The notes beneath the pieces are model-generated. The model did not search any database. It was given only the letters and a program-made list of their open reading frames with translations, and was not told the origin of the DNA. Positions 12,001-24,800 of a stretch of DNA of 64,000 nucleotides are shown here, one piece after another. Location of the stretch: NCBI GenBank assembly GCA_032164245.1, contig JAVMKO010000004.1:33643626-33707625 (forward strand), given 5' to 3'. The position numbers were made by a program, and so were the translations under genes. How positions within the stretch are numbered: the first letter of the stretch is position 1; each line of letters starts with the position of its first letter. This stretch comes from Sternotherus odoratus. Taxonomy: Eukaryota; Chordata; Testudines; Kinosternidae.

Positions 12001-15000
12001 AGGTGTTTAATATTGAGGTATATAAAATTATGAGTGGTCTGGCAAAAGTTATTTACTTTTTCCCATAATGTAAGAACTAGGGGCCACCAAATGAAATGAA
12101 TAGGCAGTAGATTTAAAACAAATTAAAGGAAGTTCTTCACACAACACACAGTCAACCTGTGGAACTCCTTGCCTGAGGTGGTTGTGAAGGCTAGGACTAT
12201 AACAGGGTTTAAAAGAGAATTGGATAAATGAATGGAGGTTAAGTCCATTAATGACTATTAGCCAGGATGAGTAAGGAATGGTGTCCCTAGCCTTGGTTTG
12301 TCAGAGGATGGTGCTGGATGGCAGGAGAGAGATCACTTGATCACTATCTTTTAGGTTCACTCACTCTGGGGCATTTAGCATTGGCCCCTGTTGGTAGACA
12401 GGATACTGGGCTAGATGGACCTTTGGTATGACCTAGTACCGCCATTGTTATGTAAAGAGATCACATCAGATTTCAAATAGGTTTATAACTGAAACTCATG
12501 TTTGTGATTTCATTACTATCCATATACGTAGGACTCTCCTTCTAATACATGTGCACAAACTTACTTTTGATATATTGGTGTTATGATGAGCCTTTTTTGT
12601 GTGTGTTGCAACAGAGTAGATAAGAGTATCAAGAAAGGCACCTAAAACCTTTATGGAGCTATAGTATAAAAGAAACACAAAGAGATTATGAAACAGATCC
12701 CATATGAAATATTACTTTCCCCTTAATTCACAGATTTTGGATTTACTAATGAAAGTCTGCAAAAGCGACAGAGTCGTGTGGCACCTTATAGACTAACAAA
12801 CGTATTGGAGCACAAGCTTTCGCGGGCTAATACCCGCATGCATCCTACGAAGTGGTGATTAGCCCACGAAAGCTTGTGCTCCAATACGTTAGTCTATATG
12901 GTGCCACAGAACTCTCTCTCACTTTTGCAGATCCAGACTAACACATCTACCCCTCTGATTAGTGAAAGTCTAGAATTCATGAAACTGTGGTCCATCTGAA
13001 AGAGCTAGACTACTCCTTTATGAATTTTAAGCTCTAATTTAGTGGTTCTCAAACTTTTTGTATTGGTGACCCCTTTCAAACATCAAGCCTCTGAGCACGA
13101 CCTGACCTCCCTTAGAAATTAAAATCACCCGGCTCAGGGGTCGGGGCTGACAGCCCGTTGCAGGGGTCGCAACCCCCAGTTTGAGAACCAATGCCTAGTT
13201 TATGCAAAAACTTTTGTCCTCTGGTAACAACTTTAGAACATCATACGTTTGTGTAGGGTTATTGTTTGTTTTTTGTTTGAGGAAAAAATTGTTCATCCCT
13301 GTTTGGAGCTCAGAGATGCTCCAAATTTCCTGAACTTTATACCCTCATCTCAGGGGAGATCCTCAGTTTGTGTAAATTGCCATAGTTTCGCTGAAGTCCA
13401 GTTTTATAGATAATTGACTTCAATGGAGCCATAGCAGTTGACATTTAGCTGAGGATTGTCCCTTCAGTCTTCGGTGTTCCATATTTGTGGCCATCATCTT
13501 TCTAGGTGAGAGAAATTGAATGTGTTTCCATCTGGAGCCTGTCAATGCCCCTCCTTTTGTGGCCAAAGGGAGTCACTTGAGAAATGCAAAGCACTTCCTT
13601 CGTCCCCTGGCTCGAAACCACTGTCACTCAAGCACAGTCAGCCCTGGCCCGCTGCCTCAGGAGTGAGAAACCTGGACTGAAAAGCCAAATTACTAGTAGA
13701 CTGCAGAACTGGTTATGATTTTATTTATTTATTTATTTATTTAAAATCTAGCATGCTCACGTTAGCCTGCCACACCAGTTAGATTGCTGGGTCACACTGA
13801 TGAGTTCTAAAAAGGTGAATGAGTAGGTTTCTATAACACAGGGCTGAAAACACAGGAGTTCTGTTTTACATTATTGCGTACACCATTGCTGGAAAATGAT
13901 TTTGTATTATGGGTACAAAGCTTCTTACTACAGATGTAGCCTCAAAGACTGGTATAAGTAAGCTCTGTGGAAGGGTAACCCTGCTTCTGTCTAAAAGGCT
14001 GTGATCTAAAATGGCCCTGCCACATAGCTCATAAGTCCAATAAATACATACAGCGACAGTATAGACTATAGCAACTTTGCTTCAAAGTGGAATGTGTATC
14101 ATGCAAATGAACCCTAACACCCAGAATGTTGCTTTTAGCTTGTATCTATGCCGAAAGAAATTCAGGAATCTTTGAGCAACTTCAGTAAACCCATAGACTT
14201 TCTATGGTATGCTTTGCAAGTGAGAATTATGAAAGATTTGCTTTAGTTAATAAAACTTAAAAAAGGTGCTGGAGAGGATGACTCTTGATCAAAGATATTT
14301 AGTATCTTTATGTGTAACTTGGCTAAAAGATGATCATTGGGATCATTGAAAGGAAGTTTAGGAATTGTTCAGGGTGATTCCAGTTAAATATAACTGGATT
14401 AGCAAAGGAAAACCTGAGGCCAGAAACCACTTTCTAAATGTGAGGCCTAAGAGATTGAGGAATAGTCTCCAAGACATGGAACTATCACTATTTCCCCTGG
14501 AAGTATCTAAAACTAGACTACATAAAGACCTAGAGAATATTCTGTTGAATAATCTTGCAAGGGGTATGGACAAGTTGACCTTTCAGAGGTCTCCTTTTTT
14601 TAATCTCTAATGTCTGATTTGCTAAATCAAATTCTGTTTAACGTGATCAGTAGAGACTTTTTTCACCCACTTATTTCCAAGGGCTACTGAGAAAAGAAAA
14701 TGAATATATGCTGTAAGGCTTATAGTAGAAACACTGGCTATTGTTTGAAATGTGGAGAAAAATGCTACAAGGGGAGTATCTCATTCCTCATGTATGTTGT
14801 AAACTAAAGAAATCTATTAGAAATGTTGTATTGCTGCTGTTTAAACAAGAAGATTCTGTATATGTTTAAATGCTGATATGATGCTGGTTAATTAGTTTGT
14901 TTACCTTAGTGATTCTCAAAGTGTGAGATGAGATTAATTTGATACACATGGCAATGCTCCCACTAGGGCATGATGCAAACTTGATTTGAGAAACTATTGC

Positions 15001-15781
15001 TTTCAGTTGCATTGATGCTGGTTACTACTCACATGGCAGTTCTGCCAGAATGGAAAGGAAAAGGCATAGATTTCCTCACTCCACTCTTCCCTTCCCTCTC
15101 CTATGCAAAATCACTTCCACCAATTTCTAGCAATAGCACTGAATAATTGAAATTGCTAAACTGAGATCAGGACTTCCTCTCAGAAGCCAGGTGGCTATAT
15201 GGCTTGTAAAATATGGTTGAAGAGAAATAATTTGTTTATTTTCTGGGTTTCTACTGTATTTGCATGTGTTAGCATGTGTCCTTGGTAGTATTTTGAACTG
15301 TACCTGAATGTTAACTGGAATTTTGTCTGTGTGTGGGGGGACCACAACTGATGTACAGAAAGCTTATTGACAACAGACTGGTCTAGAATAGGAGGAACAG
15401 AATTTGATATAAGAAACTGTGTCTTTGAAAAAGCCTTGGTATTATTCAATACACTGCTACAGGTTATGTGAAATGAACATCTAGAAGAGGGGTAGGCAAC
15501 CTATGGCACGGGTGCTGAAGGTGGCATGTGAGCTGATTTTCAGTGGCACTCACACTGTCCGGATCCTGGCCACCAGTCCGGGGGGCTCTGCATTGTCATT
15601 TAAATTTTAAATGAAGCTGCTTAAACATTTTAAAAACCTTATTTACTTTACATACAACAATAGTTTATTTATACATTAAAGATTTCTAGAAAGAGACCTT
15701 CTAAAAAGGTTAAAATGTGTTACTAGCAGACCTTGATGTACAGGCAGATTTAAAAAACCAAACAGACATAGTTTCTCTCGG

Positions 15782-15815
<34 letters not shown>

Positions 15816-18800
15816 CAAGTTGTTTTTCAGAGGAAATTCTAGAGGTTCCTTTTGGTTCCCTCTACTTTCAGGGCCCTTTCTAGTTCTACCTTGTCTACTT
15901 ACTCATTCCTGTTTTTGAATACATCACCTGCCACCTCTGCTATACCAGTCTCAACTGTCCACTACTCCAGTAAATGCCTTATATGTGGGACATTGTCATC
16001 GTGTGATCGCTGCCTTTCTGCTGTGATGCCTACAAGAAATCTCCCAGGGAATGATGGCTAGGCTTGAGGTAGAGGGATAAAGGAAAAAAATATATATGTA
16101 AATTGCATTTGCTCTGGTATTTCTTCTCTCCCATCCCTAGTATGTCACTTGTCATACAATTGTAAGATTTTGGGGGCAGGGATTTTGTCTACCTAGCACA
16201 GTACAATGGGGCCCTGCTCTGCAGTGGTTTAGGGCGTCTAGTCACAGAGATAACTGCTACATAGTAACTCCTATTAAATTCTCTGGGATTTTTCCGTAAG
16301 GGTAGCTAATTCTCATGTATTTGATTCTAAAAGAGAACTTCTGAAGATGATGTACAGTGGAAACAATGTAATCCTATGTGTGTGTGCACATGCCCATGTG
16401 CTGACCCTTTCATTCTTGTGTTGTGACCTATATTGCCTAGTGTGGCTGACTTCTTAGCAAATTTAACTGGGCCAGTCGATAATAAAAAGGTGCTCATGTC
16501 AAAGAAAACAGGAAGTAATGTTGAATGCCAGTGTAGATTTTAAAGTGTCACATTGTTTTTCAGAATAGTATCATGAAACTTCTTAAAATGTGGTGCTGTG
16601 TGATAGATAGGTGACATACCTCTTGCATTCTATGTCTTGGGTCAATTCTTTTAAAACTGCACGAGAGTCTCTAGGATTCTGTGTACAACTCTTCCCAAGA
16701 CACGTCCTGTGTGTTAATGTAAAGCCACAAATGGTCTGCTTTGTTATAGGTTCCATGCCACTATATTGCTTTCAGGTGCTAATGTTTAAGGCCCCGGTCT
16801 TACAAGCTACTTTACGCAAATGGACCCATGCCACTGATAGCGCCTGTGTACACTGAACTGAAACCACATTAGCACCTGTCTACTATGAGAATTGTGTTTA
16901 GACATAGCAAGAATTGGTTTAAACAGCATTTTTCTAGCAAAAAATTGAACATTCAGATCTCAGTCCCAAGTCACAGCTGGGATCCTAATATGTGCAGTGG
17001 ATTCATTAAATAAGCCGATACCTGCTGCTTCATGGCATTTTTCTCCTCTAGGTCTCAAGAGGCACCGTGAAGGACTTTTCTGGTTTTGATGCCAGAGCTG
17101 ATGCTGAGGCTCTCCGTAAGGCAATGAAAGGATTGGGTAAGAATTATGGATATGACAGCTCAGAGGGAGTTATTTCTATCAGATGGGAAGCTCTTCCTTT
17201 TCCTTTTCTGACACAATACAATGGCTGTGTGCTGAAGTTTTACATTAGCTAAAGCAAATGAAGATAAGTGATACCGTATTTTTCGCCCTATAAGACACAC
17301 TTTTTCTTCCCCAAAACGGGGGGGAAAAAGTTGGTGCGTCTTATAGGGCGAATGTCTTATAGGGCAAAAAAAAAAAAAAGCGCCTCGCTCTTCCGTCCCC
17401 GCCGCGCGGGCGGGCTGCCGAGGTTCCCCCCTCCCCGCCGCGGGCGGGCTGCCGGGAGCGTCCCGGTTCCCCCCTCCCCGCCGCGGGCGGGCTGCCGGGA
17501 ACGCTCCCGGCAGCCCGCCCGCGGCGGGGAGGGGGGAACCGGGACGCTCCCGGCAGCCCGCCCGCGGCGGGGAGGGGGGAACCTCGGCACCTCGGCAGCC
17601 CGCCCGCGGCGGGGAGGGGGGCACCTCGGCAGCCCGCCCGCGGCGGGGAGGGGGGCACCTCGGCAGCCCGCCCGCGCGGCGGGGACGGGAGAGCGAGGCG
17701 CTTTTTTTTTGGTCCGGATTTTTTATTAAAAAACGAGGGGGCGTCTTATAGGCCGGAGCGTCCTATAAGACGAAAAATACGGTATTTAATTTTAACATGT
17801 GATGGAATTATAACCCTGTGAGCACATGAGTCCGGGTTTGTTCCAGTTCTGGTTCTGCCATTCTCAAGAAAGTTCACCCCAGTCCAACACAGGGAGATAG
17901 AAGCCATTTCCCTTCTTCAAAAGCAGGGGTGTGTGCAAGAATTCAAGTTTGGCCTCTTTGCGGGGACACATTGTTCCCCTGCCTCAGCTTGCTCTTCCCT
18001 CCACACCCCCTCCCCCTGGTCCTGGCAGCAGCTCTTTCTTCTCCTACCGTGGCATGATCTCCCCATCCCTCTCTTCCCCCAGCTTGGGAGGAACTAACTC
18101 TTCCCTTGGCCGGGAAGGAGCTTGCTCTTCCCTCACACCCACTCTGGCAGGAGTTCACTCTTCTCGCCTCACGCTGGCCCTGGCAGGCGCTCACTTTCCC
18201 CCTTCCATCCTCGCTCTTGGGGCTGGAGGAGTACCTCCGACAATTACTGGGGGGGGGAGGGGGTGTCCATGCCCCTGCTTGCCCCCACCCCTTTGTACAC
18301 AACCCTGTTCAAAAGCTGCATTCCCTGCTGCCTCAGTCTCTGTGAGGCTAGTGGCAGGAGCGAATCAATGAAAGTTTAGGGAGTCCCTTCCTACATTACT
18401 TCTACTGCAAGTCTCCCTTTCCCTCCTCTAGCCAGACCTTCACATCAGGAGTGTTTTTTGGGGTAATACAGAGCTGCTTATTCCAGCTCTGCATCTTATA
18501 GAGAAGCCCCCTTTCCTGGTGCTGTTCTTTGGGGGCACTTAGCTCTGCCCTGTGGCCCCTTTGCATCGGTATAACCATAGCATAAGGCTGGTAGGACTAT
18601 GTGAATCTAGCCCTCTCTGAGCTTGGGTAAGGCATAGGTATCCTATCCATGTAGGATCACACTGTGATACCCCTACCCATGCTGCATCATTAATGGGAAT
18701 AGTAACTGCTCAGTGTGAATAAGGGTTTTGCCATCTGGTGCACATAAAGTAAGACTAGGATATAGCTACTCTAGCAGGGTTAATGACTAGATGCATCCCT

Positions 18801-21800
18801 GGTGTTAACTCCGGGGGTGCATTTAGCCTGAAGTAAATCACTGAGTCACAGATGAGAAGTTTTACAGACGTTCAGAATATGATTAATTTCTGTAGCTACT
18901 GTCTGTTATGTTGGGAACTGCGCCTGCAGTGGTATCATGCCTGAGAGCAGCATGTTGGAACTCCATCTGTTCTATTCTCATACCAGTGTGTCGGAATCTA
19001 ATGGCATGGCTTGAAGTGTACTGAGATTTTCATCAGTGTGGTAACTTAACAGGCAACTGCTGTCTGCTTTTTATGTTTGATTTAGTGACTCTTCATAGCA
19101 TTCAGCCCTCTTAAAGTTTACACTATTAGATTTTTAGAAAAGTTTTTATAATTGTTCATTTTCTTCTCCCCCCTCTTCAGGTACCGATGAAGAGGGTGTT
19201 CTGAAGATCCTTACTAGCAGAAGCAATGGTCAACGCCAACAAATTGCAGCTGCTTTTAAAACCTTATTTGGCAGGGTAAGAGGAGGAAGAACGTACTTTA
19301 AAAAACCAGCTGAATGGAACGCTCTCACAGTCCATCCACTCTTCTGTAGAATGTTCATTTAATGAGAATCTGTGGTCCTCTTGTTTTGTCTGTCTTCCTT
19401 TAAAAATATATCTTATTCACCAATGAAATAAGAATATTCAGTTTAGATTATCACACGGGCATTACATTCTCTTTTCCATGTGCTCCTCCTGTGGAGTATT
19501 CTGACCCAGTATAGTCCAAATGACATCTTCACTTTCCAGTTACTCTTTGTATGCTTCACAGATTGATCCTTGTTCCTCATATACAGAGAATATACGAGTA
19601 TTTTGATACCAGAGGTGATTCTTGATTTACTGGGACAGAATTCTCTAGTGCCTTGATTTGTCACATTTTGTAACTATCCAGTATTGCAAAAAGAGAGAGT
19701 AAAACCTAACTTGTTGGTAGATTAAAAAGTGCATTTAAGAGCAACATAAAAAACCAATTTCCATATCCTAGCACTGTTAAAGTGCACCTCTCCTTAAATC
19801 TTCAGTCTGTTTAACCTTTATTTCAAATAGCTAGTGCAGTTAGAGAATACATTTTTTGTTTTGTTTTTTAACTCTCTCTGCCCCACCCACCCCTGATAGC
19901 TAAACAAAATCTAAAAAGCACTGTGATGGCCACCAATCACGCTAAACTCTACTTCCTAAATAATTGTAATACATGGGGTCCCTGGTGTACGTCTCCCCCT
20001 TACCCGTTGTTTTACATATCTGTTGCTCGTCAATGAGGGAACGTGTTCCAATTCATGTCGGTCCTGATCTGCATATGCATCATTTGTACTGGAAGTTGCA
20101 AATGATGTATAAGGACCGACATGAATCGAAACACCTCGCCCCAGCCCTGCTCCCACCCCAGCACTTGCCCCACTCTGCCCGCCCAGTGCGCCAGCTGGGG
20201 TGGGGGGGTCAGGGTGTGGGAGATTCCAAGCCCCCGATCCCATTCCCCGACTGGAGCGCTGGGTGGGCAGAGTGGGGCAAGCTCCTGCGCCCCGACCCTG
20301 CTACCCATCTGGAGTGCCAGCCGGGCGGAACGGGACAAGCCTCTGCGCTCCGAATCTGTTCTCCATCTGGAGCAGTGGGCAGGCAGAATGGGGCAAGCTC
20401 CTGATCTCGCTCCCTGTCTGGAGTGCTGGGCCAAGCAGGGCAAGCCCTTGTGTCCTGACCCTGCTCCCTGTCTGGAGCACCGGGCCAAGTGGCGCAAGCC
20501 CCTGCACCTCGCTTCCCTACTGGAGCTCTGGGCAGAGCAGGGCGAGCTCCAAATGCTGGATCGGGTGTGTAGTGGGGGTGCAACGGTGCACATTTTTATG
20601 GGGCCCCTCATTTTTCCAGGAGCCCCTGGCCAGAGCATCTATCATCCTCTCCCCTCTGCAAAGCCGGCTGGAGGTGGGGAGAGAGGCTGCCAGATCACTC
20701 CTACCCTTCCGACTTTGTCATTGCCCACCCACCCACTCAAGAGTCCCCTCCTGCCTATGCCACTGCAGTATCAGCAGGCCCCTGGTATATGTTATTTCAG
20801 TATCTGTGGCCCTTTTCAGGAACACAACCCCAACATATACCAGGGACCTGCTGTAGTTAGCATGTAAGATGCTAAAAAAAATAAGAATATCTGTGTGCAG
20901 TATGGGTAACAAGGATAAATAATTGTTCAAGTATTCTAAAAATTAAAAGTTTGTACTAACACAGTATACAAGTAATGAAACAACTGTTGGTGACTAAAGA
21001 GAAGGGATTGGGGGCCTAAGTTTCAAAGTGCCTGTGCTGAGTGCCTGTGACTCCTCTGACTTCAGTTGGAGTTATGGGTGCTTGAAACTTAGGAAAAGCT
21101 GGCCCTCACATATGGGGTCATCTCCAAATCTAGATACAGATTTCCAAGTCTGTCTAGGAGATTTAGACTCAGCGTTGAAAATCTCAACCATTGTTCTTGT
21201 GTTTAGTATGAATAAGATAGTTCAGTTGAAGAGGAGGGTGAACATTTAACTGTTAAAAACAGTATTTTTTAATCAAAAATCTCCTCCATTTGCTGAAGTT
21301 GTATTAGTTCATTACTTTTATCCTGTTAGTATCCTGCTTTTGCTTTCATCTAATAATTTTAGTCTTTAAATGAGGTTCACCAAAGTATTTTCTATAACCC
21401 ATAGACCAAAATGTATTATTGTATTATGAAATACCTATGCATTCTCTGCCTTAGCCTTTCAGCTACACTTCCCATGTCTCAAAAAGCTTAGCAATGGCTC
21501 AGCTGTTTACTAGTTTGCATGCCTTTTGAAATGGCTTCCTTCCTAATTGTAGCACTGTTTATTCTGTGTTAGGATCTTGTAGATGACCTGAAATCAGAAC
21601 TGACTGGCAAACTTGAAACCCTGATGGTGGCTTTGATGAGACCAGCGCGACTTTTTGATGCCCATGAACTGAAGCATGCCCTTAAGGTAAAAGGAGTGGG
21701 AGAAAATGAAACAATTGAATGAAATATTTCTTGCTCCAATCTTGTTGGTGTAAGAATGAATCTGCTTCCTTTATTTGAGTGAGAGATTTCATATTAAATA

Positions 21801-24800
21801 CTAATAACATACTATACCAGGGTGGGCAAACTTTTTGGCCCGAGGGCCACACTGGGCTCCAAAATTGTGCACAGGGCTGGGTAGGGAAAGCCCCGCCCCC
21901 CAAACCGATCCTGACTCACTTCCCACCCCCTGACTGCCCCCCTCAGAACCCCGACCGTCCAACCCCCCCTTCCTTGTCCCCTGATCACCCCCACCCCCTA
22001 TCTGTTCCCTGACTGCCCCCTCCCAAGACCCCCCCCACACACATCCTAACCACCACCCCCGGCTCCCACCACCTAACTTCCTCACCCCCAACTGGCTTAC
22101 CTGCTCAGCTGGGCGTGGGGCCCTGCGGCTCGCAGCACTCCACCCAGCTGCATGTCTTGCTGTGCTCGGCCCGGCACCCTGGCTGGGAGCGCAGGGCCCC
22201 GTGGCTTTCCGCGCTCGGCCAGGCATCCCCGGTGGGGAGCGTGGGGTTCCGCAGCTTGCCGTGGGGCTGGGCATCCCAGCCAGAAGTGTGGGGCTATGCG
22301 GCTTGCCGCACTCGGCCCGGCCCCCCCTGCCAGGAGCGTGGGGCTGCGCGGTTTGCCAGGGGCCGGGGTAGACCTGAAGGCCAGGGGTAGACTATGGATG
22401 TCTTTGCATTGTTTGTAAAACTTCCTAATTAAACCAGAGAACATTGAACTTGACATGGTACTATCTAGTGCTTGGCCAAGTGACCTGGATAAGTAAACTC
22501 CTAAGACCTTTGTTAACACACTTGTTAATGTGTAAGATGCTTTTCCAAGGATCTTCCTGCTGAGTATGGTATCCTAACCAAATATTGACTTTGAAGTGTG
22601 GGATTTTTTGTACCATTTGAAATAATATTTGGAGAGGGAAGAAGAAGGAACATTGAACATAGAAACAAGTAGAAGCCTGGCTGAGAAGCAGCAAAAAACC
22701 AAAAACAACAACAAAAAAACCACCTGTGTTTTCCCTCCCCAACCCTGATTGATTTAAAAAAAACAAACAAACTAAAACAAAGAGAAATTGGCAGAATGGA
22801 GGGCTGTAGGAGAGCAGGGATGAATAGTGAGGCAAGATTCTTTTTCTTTTCCCTCTAGCACTCAACGTTAAAATAGAAGAAATGATTTTAAACAAAGCTA
22901 GTGAAAGTAACTTTTTTTTTTAAAAAGGTGGGCTAGATTCACAAAAGGATTTAGATACTTAACTGCCAGTTTAGGTGCCTAAATCACAGAATCAGGCATC
23001 ACTGGGATTTGCCAAATCCCCACTCAAATGCTACCGAGTCCTGTCAGCACCTAAACTTGTTCCTCAGCTAAATTTTTGCAGTCAAAGTTCACTTGGTGCC
23101 TATATTTCTGCCTCTGTGCATACACTGCTGCTTCACTCTAGGATCTGGATGCCTAAGCTCCAGTTTTATGCATGAACTGGGGGGAAGTCAGGAACTCCTT
23201 TGCCTAACTTGATTGCAGGGCCTGATCTGGTGAGCATGCTCAGAGCTCACCTGCCAGATTAGGCTCTCATAGGTAAGATCATAAAATAGGGGGAGGGGAG
23301 GACTTCCCTTTTGTAGCGTTTAGCCCAGTGGTTAGAACACTTAGGATGAGGGAGGCACCCAACACCCCCCAGTTTCAAGTTCCCTATATGCCTAATGAGG
23401 AGAAGGATTTGAACTCTCAGGTGAATATCGCAACCACTGTGACCCCAATAAGAATATTCTGATGGGCCAGCCTCAGTCTCTCCTGTTGAAGCTGTAGATA
23501 AATAATAAGAGTGATGGGGTTGGCGGGGAAGAGAGAGCATCATTCTTAGGACTGCCCGTTCTCTGTTATCTGGTAGTTTAGGGCACCCATGGGGGAGGTG
23601 GGAGATCCAGGATCCAATGACTGTTTTTATTTATCCACAGCAGAACAGCTTCAACAGGAGAGACTGAGGAGACCCAGTGTAAGAGTATCCCATAGCTCAC
23701 TAGCTAGGGCACTCGCTGCAAACGTGGCAGATGTTTTCTCCCCCTCAGGTGGCAGGGGGACTTAAAGGTTTCCCACATTCCGGTTAAGCCCTCCCCTCTG
23801 GGCTAAAGGTTATAAGGGAACTCCTTGCAAAAGCCGTCTAGGTCCTAATGCCAAGATTTGCAGGTGAGACTTGCAAGCAGAGAGAGGCACCTAAGTCTTA
23901 TAGCCGAGACTTAGGTGCTGAGCACTCAGCGGGGTAGGGCTTAGGACCTACCGCTCACTTTGGCATCTCCTTGCCTTGTACTTTGGTGCCTTGGCTGCTT
24001 AGGCAAGGAGCTGCTGACTTTCGTGCATCCCAAATCTGAGGCTCCTCTTTCCACATTCATTGTGTAGAGAGTGTACATGCTTAAGTCAGGTTTTGTGAAA
24101 AACAGTGTCTTTTCTAGGTGGCTAAAAGTTAGCTATGTTGACACTCAGTCTCACCACTATGGTGACCAGATGTCCTGGTATTTAACTCTTTGTCTCATGT
24201 CCCAACCGATGTACGATCGGGATGGCATTTGTCCTGATATTCAGTAGGGTTCCCAGGCTTCTTGTTGGCATAGGGTTGGCAGGCTCCCTACCCAGGTCCA
24301 TGCAACTGTCTGAAAGTGGTGACATCTCTCTCTGGGTCCTAGGCAGAGGAGAGCTGGGGGGGCTCTGCATGCTGCCCCCCCCCCCCCCATGAGCGCTAGC
24401 TCCATAGCTCCCATTGGCCAGAAACTGTGGGCAATGGGAACTGTGAGGACGACACCTGTAGGCGGAGGCAGTGCACAGAGCCCGCTGGCTGCACCTCCGC
24501 CTAGGACCCAGAGGGAGATGTTGTCACTTCTCGGAAGCCTCCCATGTGTCCCAATATTTTACTCAATATTTTACCTAGTCACCACACCTTTGTCAGTCTG
24601 CTGTATGTGTTCAGATGGTGACACATAACCTGATTGCATAACCTTCGTTGTGAGGTATATTTATTAGATGAGTTGTAAATGCCTGCTGGGGCCAGGTGAC
24701 TGACTGACTTTCTTGTTTGAAGAAAACCATTTTGAGCTAGGGCTGATTAGCATTCATTTTGTATCCCCTACAGGCACAGCCTTGCAGAAATAAGATGTTG

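Larger units (their letters stand above)
9034..17051. other. ANXA5 intron 2 (8.0 kb)
   Basis: This intron holds a complete hAT element (10211-10769), a tRNA-like repeat copy (11020-11500), a TIR element (11521-11992), a CR1 tail (12000-12455), a fold-back SINE-like insert (12759-12957), a short hAT (13041-13193), a second CR1 piece (14380-14615), a (TTTA)n tract near 13722-13744, and a truncated hAT (15487-15720) followed by a T-tract (15786-15813). The rest shows nothing recognisable. Confidence 0.8.
17137..19180. other. ANXA5 intron 3 (2.0 kb)
   Basis: This intron holds the fold-back MITE (17272-17784) and a hAT element (17924-18307). The stretch 18316-19180 shows nothing recognisable. Confidence 0.8.

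Noticed and set aside
17160..17729. Arg/Pro/Gly-rich open frames in the GC-rich hairpin
   Set aside because: The same peptide units appear on both strands because the DNA is a palindrome of tandem units; this is not coding.
20030..20867. Open frames of 202, 218 and 248 codons
   Set aside because: All cross the 60-66-bp minisatellite inside a TIR element, in several frames on both strands; a repeat with length divisible by 3 in places keeps frames open.
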